Positions 35,891 to 44,217 of a stretch of 62,701 bases of DNA are shown one piece after another. The position numbers and the translations under genes were made by a program. Numbering within the stretch: the stretch's first letter is position 1; each line of letters starts with the position of its first letter. Location of the stretch: the NCBI RefSeq assembly GCF_002409645.1, contig NZ_DHNR01000005.1:74550-137250 (forward strand). Reading direction: 5' to 3'. Below the pieces are notes generated by a model. The model saw nothing but the letters and a program-made list of their open reading frames with translations. It did no database searches and was not told the origin of the DNA. The DNA is from Acetobacter sp. UBA5411. GTDB taxonomy: Bacteria; Pseudomonadota; Alphaproteobacteria; Acetobacterales; Acetobacteraceae.

Positions 35891-37025
35891 GGCCCGTCAT
35901 CCCCTGCACGCCCCAGTCCCACTGGTAGATTGCCATGTCGTCCATGGTCGTGCCCGCCGGAATACGGATGGTGCCGTTATTATCGCGGATCGGCCCCTGA
36001 AAAGGCGAATATCCGGCAAGTATCCGATCACGCATCGCATCCGCCTGTGTTCTGATGTTTTCGGGAACCGTCTGTCCCCATGCATCACGGTCAACGCCAT
36101 GCGCCAGGGTGAGAAAGTTCCCGGCGGCTTTCCATGTGCCGTTCAGCCGCGCCCGGATCTGCTCAACATAGAAAGAGGCGAAATCCAGCACCACGCCACT
36201 GACATAAGCATTGGGACCGAAACGACGCATATCGAGATTCCACATGGCCGCTTTCAGACCACGACTTTCCGCGACCCGTAGATAGGCCGGTTCGTCCGTG
36301 ATCCCGCACAGAAAGTCACATCCACTGTCTGCAAGAGCACTGGCGGCCTGTGTGGCGGCCTGCGGATCAAACCATGAATTGATGGACACCGCCTGCATCG
36401 TACAGGCCGGATTGACCGACTGTGCGCCAAGAAGCGTGGCGTTTGCGCTGGCGAAAACGGATGGGATCGGAAACGTCCCGACATAGCCAAGCTTGTTTGT
36501 TTTTGTCAGAAGACCGGCAGCGATGCCGATGATGTAGCTCGGATACCAGTGCGTGATGTAATACCAGCCGAGATTACCAGTAACGGACGTGCCGTCACAT
36601 TCCAGAAACGCCACATTAGGCGCGCGGTCGGCCACATCCTTGATGAAATCGCCATAATTCGAGGTGCCGAACACCATATTCGCACCTTCCGCCACAAACT
36701 GACGAAAAATACGGGTGGCGTCAGCGGAATAGGGCACGCTCTCCACATAGACCGTGTGCAGTTTTGGAAACGCCTTCTGGACAGCCTGCACGCCTCTGTC
36801 GTGAGCAGTACTCCACCCGCCATCCGTGATCGGGCCTGTATGCCCGAATGCCACCAGAGCGTCTTCTTCCCTGACTGGAAGCAGGGTAGCAACTGGCGCT
36901 GCGGCATTTGCGGCAAAAGGATCAAGCAACTTCCCGGCCGCAAGAGCGCTGGCCCCTTTCAGGAATCTGCGGCGTCCGGGCAAAAGCAGCGCATTTTTAT
37001 GAAGAACCGGGAAGGTGCGCGTCAC
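35883..37025 (-). CDS. BMP-family substrate-binding protein, Tat-exported
   Basis: This periplasmic binding protein of 380 residues belongs to the Bmp/Med/PnrA family, which binds purine nucleosides or related bases. A twin-arginine signal RRRFLKGASALAAG lies near the N-terminus, so it is exported folded, and no lipobox is seen. Characteristic segments are ALVAFGHTGPITDGGWSTAHDRG, NMVFGTSNYGDFI, AFLECDG and GYVGTFPIPSVFASANATLLGA. GTG at 37025, with GAGGA about ten bases upstream, is chosen; an upstream TTG at 37127 would add 34 residues before the Tat signal and would overlap the pncA stop. Ligand is inferred, not seen. Confidence 0.9.
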   Translation of the reverse strand: MTRTFPVLHKNALLLPGRRRFLKGASALAAGKLLDPFAANAAAPVATLLPVREEDALVAFGHTGPITDGGWSTAHDRGVQAVQKAFPKLHTVYVESVPYSADATRIFRQFVAEGANMVFGTSNYGDFIKDVADRAPNVAFLECDGTSVTGNLGWYYITHWYPSYIIGIAAGLLTKTNKLGYVGTFPIPSVFASANATLLGAQSVNPACTMQAVSINSWFDPQAATQAASALADSGCDFLCGITDEPAYLRVAESRGLKAAMWNLDMRRFGPNAYVSGVVLDFASFYVEQIRARLNGTWKAAGNFLTLAHGVDRDAWGQTVPENIRTQADAMRDRILAGYSPFQGPIRDNNGTIRIPAGTTMDDMAIYQWDWGVQGMTGLG

Positions 37026-37123
37026 TCTGAGCCATTCCTCTTCTGGACACCCTGTGACGTCACAAAGTCCCCTCACCTCGTTTCGAAACCGTTTTATCAG
37101 ATTTATTGAGGTCGTTGCGCCGG

Positions 37124-37699
37124 TCAAGACAGATCGGATGATTCGGTCAATAAAATACCGGCGTTTTCAATTTTGCTTACAGCCTCGTCCAACAGCGCGA
37201 TGCTGCGGCAGGCATCAAGAACTATCACACTTTCAAACCCGGCCGCCTGCGCGTCGATGGCTGTGTATGTAACGCAGTAATCCAGCGCCAGACCCGTTAC
37301 AAAGACACGCCTGATCTTCCGGTTCATCAGCCAGTCCTGCAGGATCGTGCGGGTCACTCCGTCGTTTTCAAGAAAGGCTGAGTAGCTGTCCACAGACAGC
37401 GACTGTCCCTTGCGAAGTTCCAGACTGACAGCCCTGCGATCAAGCGCCTCCGCCAGATCCGCCCCGGATGTATCCGCAACACAGTGTCGGGGCCATTCTC
37501 CACCCTGCTCCTCAAAGGAACAATGCTCAGAGGGATGCCAGTCCTGCGTCGTGACGATCGCACCGAAGGGGAGCGTCATCAACTGATTGATCACCGGAAT
37601 CACGGCGTCCCCATTCTCGACGGCAAGCGCGCCACCCGGAAGAAAATCATTCTGAACATCGACGACCAGCAGGGCGTCGGCGGAAGAAATCTTTATCAT
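37124..37699 (-). CDS. pncA: Nicotinamidase (pyrazinamidase)
   Basis: PncA deamidates nicotinamide to nicotinic acid in NAD salvage. The 191-residue protein has the isochorismatase-like triad Asp14 (DVQNDFLPGG), Lys97 (ELRKGQS) and Cys142 (GLALDYCVTYTA). The metal ligands Asp53 and His55 lie in TQDWHP, with His72 in WPRHCV. The ATG at 37699 gives the canonical start MIKISSADALLVVDVQ; a GTG 18 bases upstream is the alternative. It is on the same strand and just upstream of the BMP importer operon, with about 98 bases between, so co-transcription is possible. Confidence 0.95.
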   Translation of the reverse strand: MIKISSADALLVVDVQNDFLPGGALAVENGDAVIPVINQLMTLPFGAIVTTQDWHPSEHCSFEEQGGEWPRHCVADTSGADLAEALDRRAVSLELRKGQSLSVDSYSAFLENDGVTRTILQDWLMNRKIRRVFVTGLALDYCVTYTAIDAQAAGFESVIVLDACRSIALLDEAVSKIENAGILLTESSDLS

Positions 37700-37829
37700 T
37701 CCGCAATGATAACGCACATCGCCCTGCGTGTCTTTCTTCTTCTGTTGAATGACTGTTCGTTGCCCGCTTCAACATTGAGGACTATGGCTTCACGGAATAC
37801 TGATCGTCTGCACAGATCCGGAGCCCGCG

Positions 37830-38618
37830 ATGTTCATCATCGGCAAAATTCTGACCATGATCATGATGCCGACAGCTCTGCTTGTCGAAATCCTCCTTAT
37901 CGGGCTTCTCCTTCGTCGCTTTCTGTTTGGTCGCGCTCTGGTCACGTTTGCCGCAGCAGCTTTTGCAATCTGCCTGTTCTTTCCAGTGGATCAGTGGGCG
38001 ATCAGGCCGATTGAAGATCGCTTTCCGCAGGTCAGAACACCGCCCGAGCATGTCGATGGGATCATTGTTCTGGGTGGCTCGATAGACTGTCTGACCAGTC
38101 AGGATCGCCAGACCCCCGTTACAGGCGCGGCCGGTGACCGCCTGACCACGTTCGTGGCGCTCGCCCGGCGTTATCCTGACGCCAAACTCGTCTTCACAGG
38201 TGGTTCCGGGGACATTGAGCAGGGCATCACCAACGAAGCAAAATGGGTGCGTCTCATCTTTGAAAGTCTCGGCCTGTCTGATGATCGCGTGATCTATGAA
38301 AATCGTTCACGCACAACACGCGAAAACGCCACAGACAGTTTCGCTCTGGTGCATCCAAAACCTGATGAGACATGGATTCTGGTCACCTCCGCCAGCCACA
38401 TGCCCCGCTCCGTCGGCGTCTTTCGCAAGGCCGGATGGCGGGTACTCCCCTGGCCGGTCGGTTATGTGTCCCGCGATCACATCCACAATTACTCCCTCTC
38501 ATTGGGAAACCGTTTCGCGATACTGGACTGGGCTGCACATGAATGGATCGGCATGGCGGCTTACCGACTGCGCGGCTGGACAGATACGTTTTTCCCAAAG
38601 CCTGAAAAGACGGACTGA
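37830..38618 (+). CDS. YdcF/ElyC family membrane protein (DUF218)
   Basis: The 262-residue protein has two N-terminal membrane helices (MIMMPTALLVEILLIGLLL; ALVTFAAAAFAICLFF) and a DUF218 domain. The DUF218 motifs are DGIIVLGGSIDC, YPDAKLVFTGGSGDI, ENRSRTTRENATDS and LVTSASHMPRSVGVFRKAG. Family members such as ElyC act in envelope polysaccharide or undecaprenyl-carrier metabolism; the exact reaction is unsettled. CGGAG precedes the ATG. Its stop overlaps the next gene by one base. Confidence 0.92.
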   Translation: MFIIGKILTMIMMPTALLVEILLIGLLLRRFLFGRALVTFAAAAFAICLFFPVDQWAIRPIEDRFPQVRTPPEHVDGIIVLGGSIDCLTSQDRQTPVTGAAGDRLTTFVALARRYPDAKLVFTGGSGDIEQGITNEAKWVRLIFESLGLSDDRVIYENRSRTTRENATDSFALVHPKPDETWILVTSASHMPRSVGVFRKAGWRVLPWPVGYVSRDHIHNYSLSLGNRFAILDWAAHEWIGMAAYRLRGWTDTFFPKPEKTD

Positions 38619-39856
38619 TGACACCTGCTTCCAAAACATCCGTATCTGATGACAGCACGGCGTCGATCGCGCGCCTTTCTCCGACATTCCGTCTGACAGA
38701 CACGCAGAAGCATCTTGTCGATGACATTATCAGCTTCTGTCGGAAGCATATTCATGACAGGCAAGCTGTCCTGATTCTGGAAGGTGATGCCGGAACAGGA
38801 AAAAGTCTTGTTCTGAACACAGCCTTTTCACGGATTCAGGAAGAAGCGAAAAGCCGTGACAGCACACTTCCGCTGCATGGAACCAGCAACACGCTTCTCG
38901 TCAATCATCCAGAAATGATCAAGCTGTATAGAAATATTGCAGCTGATATCCCTGCACTTCGCAAGAAGGATTATGAACGCCCGACCAGTTTCATCAACAC
39001 CCTGCACAAGACCGCTGGACAGGCCGACATTGTTTTCATCGATGAAGCCCACCTTCTGCTGACCCGCAGCGATCCCTACAATCACTTTCGTCAATCGAAC
39101 CAACTTGCAGAAATCCTCAAACTGGCGCGCGTGGTTGTCATGGTGTTCGATCCTCGTCAGACCCTGAAATTCAAGGGATACTGGGATGATGCTCATCTTC
39201 GGACGCTTTTGCAGGGCATCCCCACCGAGACGATCCATCTGACAGACCAGTTCCGTGTGCAGGCCCACCCGGATGTCATGCGTTGGATCAGGGCTTTCTG
39301 TGATGGAAAACTACTACCCTTACCTGAAAAGCAGGATTTCGATTTCCGCATCTACGATGATGCAGAAACGATGTATCAAGACATCCGCGAATGCGACCAT
39401 CGCTGTGGCCTGTCGCGCATTCTGGCCACCTATGACTTTCCCTATACGCTAAACGGGACTGATCACTTCGTGCAGACAGGCTCTTTCCGTCTTCGGTGGG
39501 ACAGAAATCAGCCATCCCATCCGCTACCATGGGCGGAGCGGCCTGACTCGATTGATGAAGTTGGCTCAGTCTACACCGTGCAGGGGTTCGATCTGAATTA
39601 TGCGGGCGTTATCCTCGGTCCGTCTGTCTCCTACGACAAAACGACGGATCGAATCATTCTTGATCCCACGTTTTACGAAGACAGCGCCGCTTTCATCGGA
39701 CGCGGGAGTTTTGGTGACACAGACACGGCCAAACGCCATGTCATGGCCAACGTCCTGTTCGTCATTCTCACACGCGCCCGTAAAGGCCTGTTTCTTTATG
39801 CGCACGACGAAGCACTGAGAGCCCGACTGCATACTCTCTGGGGCAATCGGACCTGA
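38618..39856 (+). CDS. DUF2075 P-loop NTPase (helicase-like)
   Basis: The 412-residue protein has Walker A EGDAGTGKSLVL, Walker B ADIVFIDEAHLLL, a motif III-like VVVMVFDPRQTLK, TDQFRVQAHPDVM, YTVQGFDLNYAGVILGP and the terminal FVILTRARKGLFLYAHD, the set found in DUF2075/superfamily 1-like proteins. No nuclease or methylase domain is fused. Homologues are often linked to phage defence or DNA repair, but no partner system is adjacent. Starts at the overlapping TGATG of the ydcF-like gene, so the two are co-translated, an unusual pairing. Confidence 0.9.
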   Translation: MTPASKTSVSDDSTASIARLSPTFRLTDTQKHLVDDIISFCRKHIHDRQAVLILEGDAGTGKSLVLNTAFSRIQEEAKSRDSTLPLHGTSNTLLVNHPEMIKLYRNIAADIPALRKKDYERPTSFINTLHKTAGQADIVFIDEAHLLLTRSDPYNHFRQSNQLAEILKLARVVVMVFDPRQTLKFKGYWDDAHLRTLLQGIPTETIHLTDQFRVQAHPDVMRWIRAFCDGKLLPLPEKQDFDFRIYDDAETMYQDIRECDHRCGLSRILATYDFPYTLNGTDHFVQTGSFRLRWDRNQPSHPLPWAERPDSIDEVGSVYTVQGFDLNYAGVILGPSVSYDKTTDRIILDPTFYEDSAAFIGRGSFGDTDTAKRHVMANVLFVILTRARKGLFLYAHDEALRARLHTLWGNRT

Positions 39857-39871
39857 CGGCTGTTACCTTTC

Positions 39872-40915
39872 TCAGACGTGCAGGACGTTCTGACAAATGG
39901 AGCGGGAAAAAGCGCCTGAATCGAGTTCATTCGGCAACAGATCAATCAGTTTCAGTTCATCGGCATATTGCGCCATCTGGTCTCGCAACCAGTGACCCAG
40001 CAAATGAACCGGAGCGGGTTCATGTGCCAGCATGTGTTTGACGTCATCATCGTTCATGTCAGGCATGTGCGCTGAGAGAAGCGTGGCCGTTTCATCGCGA
40101 TGCTTTTCGATCCAGCGACAGGCATCCCGCAAGGCCAGAACAACAGCCAGCGCGCCCTTTGGGTCTTCCGAAAGGAAATGGTTGGAAAGTCCAAAAACCT
40201 TGTTCACCCGCTGAGCGTAATTCCCTGTTGTCGATCCGGCGAGTTCGGCCAGAAAAGACTGATTCTCTGACAAAAGCTGCCAGCCATCAGGATCGTGCAG
40301 CACAACACCGTCTACTTCCCGACCATCGAGAGCCTGATCGATTCTGTCCTCCGAAACCGGTTGCCACAGCACCTCGGAAGGATTGATGCCCTTTCGCCTC
40401 AGCAGGACAGAGAAAAAGCGCTGATCCGCTGCGTCCTCGTTTAAAACAGCAATCTTTTTGCCGACCACACTGTCGATTTTTGTGATCCCAATATTTTTTC
40501 GGACCAGAAGTCTGAACGTGCCCGCACTGAGGCCGGCGACCAGTTTTGCCGGAACACCAGCATGCAACCGGGGAAGCCATGAGAGAGCTGCGGCAGCCGC
40601 GCCGACAACTTCTCCACGGGAGAGAGCATCAATCGCCTGATGACCTGTGATGCAGGGGCGCGCTGTAATTTCAAGATTGTAATGGCTGAAAAAGCCACGT
40701 TCCTGCGCCACAATAAACACGGGATCATCTTCCGGCGATGGCCATGCAAGAACGAGGCTTCTGGACTGTCCGTCAGGTTCCTGAAGAGCCTTCCTGGGAT
40801 GAGTAAAGCGCCATCCCAGTCCACCCAGCACACAGGTTCCGGCCACCGCACCAGCCGCCGCCAGCATATTCCGCCGGCTGCTCATACTGCTTTTGTTCCC
40901 GGGTTTTCTATCCAT
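39872..40915 (-). CDS. ABC-type substrate-binding protein (NMT1/SsuA-like), orphan
   Basis: The 347-residue protein has a possible Tat signal (SSRRNMLAAAGAVAG) at residues 12-26. A periplasmic binding fold of the nitrate/sulfonate/taurine/thiamine-precursor class follows: VLAWPSPEDDPVFIVAQERGFF, IDALSRGEVVGAAAAALSW, GKKIAVLNEDAADQRFF and a late ALRDACRWIEKHRDE. No permease or ATPase gene is adjacent, so it either serves a transporter encoded elsewhere or has another role. It converges with the DUF2075 gene, the stops lying 15 bases apart. Confidence 0.87.
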   Translation of the reverse strand: MDRKPGNKSSMSSRRNMLAAAGAVAGTCVLGGLGWRFTHPRKALQEPDGQSRSLVLAWPSPEDDPVFIVAQERGFFSHYNLEITARPCITGHQAIDALSRGEVVGAAAAALSWLPRLHAGVPAKLVAGLSAGTFRLLVRKNIGITKIDSVVGKKIAVLNEDAADQRFFSVLLRRKGINPSEVLWQPVSEDRIDQALDGREVDGVVLHDPDGWQLLSENQSFLAELAGSTTGNYAQRVNKVFGLSNHFLSEDPKGALAVVLALRDACRWIEKHRDETATLLSAHMPDMNDDDVKHMLAHEPAPVHLLGHWLRDQMAQYADELKLIDLLPNELDSGAFSRSICQNVLHV

Positions 40916-41061
40916 CTACCAGGCCTTCTTCCCTGCGGCTCGTTCACTGCCGGAACCTAGCTGCCCAGAGGCTGTGACAATGTCAAAGCCGCATGAAAAA
41001 AATCCTCACAAGAGGGGTTTACGACGGTTTCAGGGTTGGCTATACGATCGCCAACAACTGG

Positions 41062-41137
41062 TCCCGAATAGCTCAGTTGGTAGAGCAAGCGACTGTTAAT
41101 CGCTGGGTCGTAGGTTCGAGTCCTACTTCGGGAACCA
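41062..41137 (+). tRNA. tRNA-Asn (anticodon GTT), CCA encoded
   Basis: The acceptor arms TCCCGAA and TTCGGGA pair perfectly, with discriminator A and encoded CCA. The D-arm is GCTC-AGTTGGTAGA-GC, the anticodon loop CTGTTAA has GTT at 41095-41097, and the T-loop is GGTTCGAGTCC. The gene is followed by an eroded island, so its 3' end may have served as an integration site. Confidence 0.97.
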
Positions 41138-41490
41138 CTTGTTATTATTTCTCCTTATAAAAAAATAATTACAGCGTCCTAGCGAATGTTCGCCCTGTAT
41201 GTTGCCCTCTTGCGGACAGACATTCAGAGCGCCGTTCTGAGGTCTGGAGAGACGTTTTTAGCCTGCTCCGACGGCATCCTCATCCGGTCGGGTCGATACT
41301 TTCGCCAGCCATATCTCCGCCGGATCGTGCGCCCTCAGCATTGTCGCCAGTAGCGAAGCAGACACTGCTGGCCACTCTAGACAGCCAGCGCCGTGGGCCA
41401 GCACCAACTCATCGTGAATATCTCCACGCCACGCTTCCATCGTCTCGTTACCGTGCGGGCCTTTTTCATTCCCCCAACACCAACAATGCA
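41138..41490. other. Gene-poor stretch after tRNA-Asn
   Basis: No direct repeat of the tRNA 3' end was found in the window. A 77-codon open frame on the minus strand (41258-41491) has no recognisable feature and no convincing ribosome site. The stretch may be degraded island DNA. Confidence 0.4.
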
Positions 41491-41655
41491 ATGGTCTATA
41501 GAATTACCATTCAGCTACTCGGCATCGACCAGTCACTCACTGACACCGCCACTGTTACGAAGGCAGCTCTTTTATACACCATTGCACCGTTTGTGCTGGT
41601 GGGCCTCTTTGTGGGAACAAAAACGGGAGCGTTGATGAAAGACATGACAGTATGA
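41491..41655 (+). CDS. Small single-pass membrane protein, hypothetical
   Basis: This 54-residue reading frame begins MVYRITIQLLGIDQ and has one hydrophobic segment (about residues 25-42, AALLYTIAPFVLVGLFVG) with a short basic tail. Its stop overlaps the ATG of the next gene by four bases (ATGA), the coupling seen among true operon genes. No strong ribosome site is visible before 41491. The function is unknown; size and topology would suit a small immunity or toxin-like protein, but nothing proves this. Confidence 0.45.
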   Translation: MVYRITIQLLGIDQSLTDTATVTKAALLYTIAPFVLVGLFVGTKTGALMKDMTV

Positions 41656-42062
41656 CCAGCAAGATGAGGACCGCTCAGGCAGGTGTCGCCTTTGCTACGT
41701 GGCAGCTTACGCGACGAGATTGGGAAGTGCTGCCGGTGCCAGATGCTCCGAAACGATCCACGTTACTTCAGATCAAGAAGGAAAGCTTTGCCGGGGAATT
41801 GCTCATTCAGTCCCGCGCATTCAGCGGCCTGAATGCCGTAAGTCTCGGAGAAGGAATCGTGGATCCAAATTCGCTTCCCTTCGACTGGCTGATCATCTCC
41901 ACCAATATTCGTTCCGACACTCCTACTTGTTTTCTTCTTAACCGGCAGGACGTGCTTGAGACTATGAAACGCGACCCAAATGGACCGCTCTTCTGGATCG
42001 ATCCACTTCGGTACAAGCTGTCGCGCTTTCAGGACCGGTGGGACGAGATAGGACTGAGCTGA
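41652..42062 (+). CDS. Hypothetical protein, possible nuclease-like fold
   Basis: The 136-residue protein opens AQAGVAFATWQLTRRDWEV, a helix followed by a strand reminiscent of the N-terminal part of PD-(D/E)XK proteins of the DUF4365 kind. It contains STLLQIKKESF, where a Q-x-K pair would fit the catalytic strand, but the expected upstream Asp is not in a clear motif. The remaining half has PFDWLIISTNI and TCFLLNRQDVLE. I do not recognise a family. The start overlaps the small membrane protein gene. Reasonable GC bias in codons supports a real gene. Confidence 0.6.
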   Translation: MTSKMRTAQAGVAFATWQLTRRDWEVLPVPDAPKRSTLLQIKKESFAGELLIQSRAFSGLNAVSLGEGIVDPNSLPFDWLIISTNIRSDTPTCFLLNRQDVLETMKRDPNGPLFWIDPLRYKLSRFQDRWDEIGLS

Positions 42063-42102
42063 GGTGCATACCAATCCAAGGTAGGGTCAAGATCTCTTTG
42101 GA

Positions 42103-42125
42103 CAGGTGATGCTACCCATCACCTG
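42103..42125. terminator. Hairpin between convergent genes
   Basis: CAGGTGATG and CATCACCTG are perfect 9-base arms around CTACC. It lies between the rightward hypothetical gene and the leftward toxin candidate. No T-run follows, so it may be a weak bidirectional terminator or a protein site. Confidence 0.4.
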
Positions 42126-42191
42126 CAGGGCATAATACTCAAAAAGCATCACTCATCAGCATGCCGGACCGCCCGGAAAAATTGATAAATA

Positions 42192-42971
42192 TTAATCGGC
42201 ATTCGAATTGTCGTTTGAAAATTTTTGTTCTTCTTTTTGTGATGATAGATATAAAACTCCATATTGATAGATGTCTAAATGGCAGGAAGCGTGTCCATCT
42301 TTAATTAATTTTTCTGATTTAGCCAATTCATCAGAATCAATATTAATATATATCATATGCTTATCGGAATTATATATTTCAGATATTGTACTTTTGAATG
42401 TGCAAGAGGAAGTACATGTCGACGTACTCATTGCATAATTTATTCGAGATAAAAGCATAGAGTAATTATCCTCTAATATGTGCGTCTTATTTATTGCATA
42501 TCCAAATCTACCACTAGGTTGTATATTATGTTTAGGATCAAGCAATATAATATTAAAAATCCAATTCTCGTCAAAAAATCCTACAACCCGTCCTTTTCCT
42601 GTTGATATTTGAAACTGAAAAATCTTATATTCATCTTGGTTGTTGATATATTCTGGTGGCACCCAATCCAATTTTTGGAGCGAAATTGGAATATTTTTAG
42701 CGCCCCAATTTATAGGATGAAACCGCCAAGCATCTTTTTTCTCTCTTTCATTAATAAGGTCTTCAACCTTTTCTGAAGAGAGCTTAGACAGACATGTCAA
42801 GAGAGAAGCAAACCATGACTTCTCCTCTTGAGATATACCAAAATGTTTTATTTGCTTGAAATATCTCAAGGAAAACGCCCAAAACCGTTCCTCTAAGGCC
42901 ACTTTAACTGGGGGAAGAGGCTTGGTTTTGGAGTCAATTAATGGTTTAGGGATTTTCTTTCTACGCGACAT
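42192..42971 (-). CDS. Candidate toxin of a Panacea-type toxin-antitoxin pair (PanT)
   Basis: The 259-residue protein is strongly AT-rich and Lys/Ile/Asn-rich, unlike its surroundings, pointing to transfer. The N-terminal 100 residues are helical and basic. A middle segment, YKIFQFQISTGKGRVVGFFDENWIFNIILLD, resembles the strand pattern of RelE/HigB-like RNases, in which basic and aromatic residues flank a central sheet; this is a shape argument only. It sits nine bases downstream of a Panacea-domain antitoxin gene, the arrangement of PanAT pairs, in which very different toxins are paired with one antitoxin domain. No family is assigned with certainty. Confidence 0.7.
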   Translation of the reverse strand: MSRRKKIPKPLIDSKTKPLPPVKVALEERFWAFSLRYFKQIKHFGISQEEKSWFASLLTCLSKLSSEKVEDLINEREKKDAWRFHPINWGAKNIPISLQKLDWVPPEYINNQDEYKIFQFQISTGKGRVVGFFDENWIFNIILLDPKHNIQPSGRFGYAINKTHILEDNYSMLLSRINYAMSTSTCTSSCTFKSTISEIYNSDKHMIYINIDSDELAKSEKLIKDGHASCHLDIYQYGVLYLSSQKEEQKFSNDNSNAD

Positions 42972-42980
42972 CGAAGCATT

Positions 42981-43457
42981 CTACTTCAACATACTCCGAT
43001 ATGTCTCTTTCATGCACTTTTCATCCAACTCTACTTCACACCGAGCTGAAGAAGGGAGACGTCCTCGAGCTGAAAGCCATGGCGCTTCTGTATGAGTTAA
43101 ACGTTCCAACTGCGCACCTGAGAACTCACCGTAATTCTCAAGAACCTCGTCAATATGCTCGCGCTCGACATCTGTTAATTGATCGTTACAATCCGGGTAG
43201 AGCACGTCCTTAACAGAAATATGAGAATATAATAACTTAGTTCCCTTAAAACGATCATAAATATGTCGATTTACGGGACCATGAACCCAAGCTTGGAACT
43301 TGCCGTTAAACATTGGCTTGTCATGCAATGCCAAATGCCAAGCCTGCACATAATACAACAATTTTTGTATTTTGAGCAGGCTGGGGCGATCACTTGCCTC
43401 GTCTAATTTTGTGATTATATAATCACAAACCAGATCGATTTTATTGATCGATCCCAT
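42981..43457 (-). CDS. Panacea-domain antitoxin (DUF4065, PanA/SocA-like)
   Basis: The 158-residue protein has the Panacea signature. LLKIQKLLYYVQAWHLAL is followed by PMFNGKFQAWVHGPVNRHIYDRF, matching the family pattern of a KLLY-helix and a W-x-x-GPV turn. This domain neutralises many unrelated toxins and is also called GepA or SocA-like. The ATG at 43457 is chosen because GGAGG sits nine bases before it; the open frame extends 54 bases further upstream without support. It is followed by the candidate toxin gene. Codon use is AT-rich like its partner. Confidence 0.88.
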   Translation of the reverse strand: MGSINKIDLVCDYIITKLDEASDRPSLLKIQKLLYYVQAWHLALHDKPMFNGKFQAWVHGPVNRHIYDRFKGTKLLYSHISVKDVLYPDCNDQLTDVEREHIDEVLENYGEFSGAQLERLTHTEAPWLSARGRLPSSARCEVELDEKCMKETYRSMLK

Positions 43458-43605
43458 TATAATATCCTCCACACGTACAATTCGCATTAAGCGAATTTTT
43501 TCTTCTATCATAATATCCGCAGCCTACAAAATAGCAATTCAGTGAATCTGGAAGCACGAGATATGCCTTGCAATAATGTTTATTTACCGATTTCGTTCAA
43601 TTTAT

Positions 43606-43980
43606 TTAAATTTTAGTAAGCGCTATGCAACCACAGATATGCCATGTCTCCATCATCACCAACCACTTCTCGAACAGATCTCCTCATCGATAAGCGGCTT
43701 CCACCTTGTTGCTGATGGCTTGCGTCAGCGCCATCTCAGCCACTTCGCTGGGATAACCCGTTTCTTCGGCTGCCCAATCGCGGAAAGTGGATCACAGGCC
43801 ATGCACGGTGACGTCCTTCGTACTTGCTGCAATATGAAGCGCCTTGGATAGAGCCACGTCCAACAATAGTTTGCCCCATTTCTGGCCGAGAAACACCAGA
43901 TCGCCAGCCCGCTCATCACATAAAGGGAGGACTTCCCGCAGACCGTGCAAACAGATTGGAAACTCCGCAGGATAAACCGA
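43606..43980 (-). pseudogene. int: P4-family tyrosine integrase, C-terminal remnant
   Basis: Reading the minus strand in one frame from 43980 gives VYPAEFPICLHGLREVLP, then DLVFLGQKWGKLL, DVTVHGL, a stop, STFRDWAAEETGYPSEVAEM, ALTQAISNKVEAAYR, a second stop, and GDLFEKW. This is the well-known C-terminal third of P4-type integrases (VHGFRSTFRDW...EVAEMAL..AI.xKVEAAYRRGDLFEKRR). The stops fall where Arg codons are expected (CGA to TGA), so it is a decayed gene. The catalytic His-x-x-Arg box has lost its Arg to the first stop, and the downstream Tyr region is not intact. No N-terminal half was found. Confidence 0.85.
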
Positions 43981-43983
43981 TAT

Positions 43984-44217
43984 TCAGCGGCTGGCAGACA
44001 TCTCCCGATCCTGGCCCTTTCTCCGCCGGGGCTTGCCTGTAAGCGGATTGATCCTGACCTCTCTTACCTTCTTTGTCGTATCCGGCACGACATGGCAGTC
44101 GATACCCTCAGCCCGTCTTGCAGCGGCAAAACTCTCCGCATGGGATAATTGGGCAGCCTGATAGAGAATGGTCTCTCCAATCATCACTTTATGCCGTTTC
44201 ACGGGCTTCTCCTGCAT
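43984..44217 (-). CDS. Short hypothetical reading frame in the island remnant
   Basis: The 77-codon frame is rich in Arg, Lys and Glu (LSHAESFAAARRAEGIDC; INPLTGKPRRRKGQDR). It ends just before the integrase remnant. A second Met at codon 12 is an alternative start, and no strong ribosome site is seen. It may be a fragment of a larger island gene. Not recognised. Confidence 0.3.
   Translation of the reverse strand: MQEKPVKRHKVMIGETILYQAAQLSHAESFAAARRAEGIDCHVVPDTTKKVREVRINPLTGKPRRRKGQDREMSASR

Noticed and set aside
41258..41491. Small minus-strand frame beside tRNA-Asn
   Set aside because: No ribosome site, no recognisable feature, and divergent from the better-supported coupled pair.
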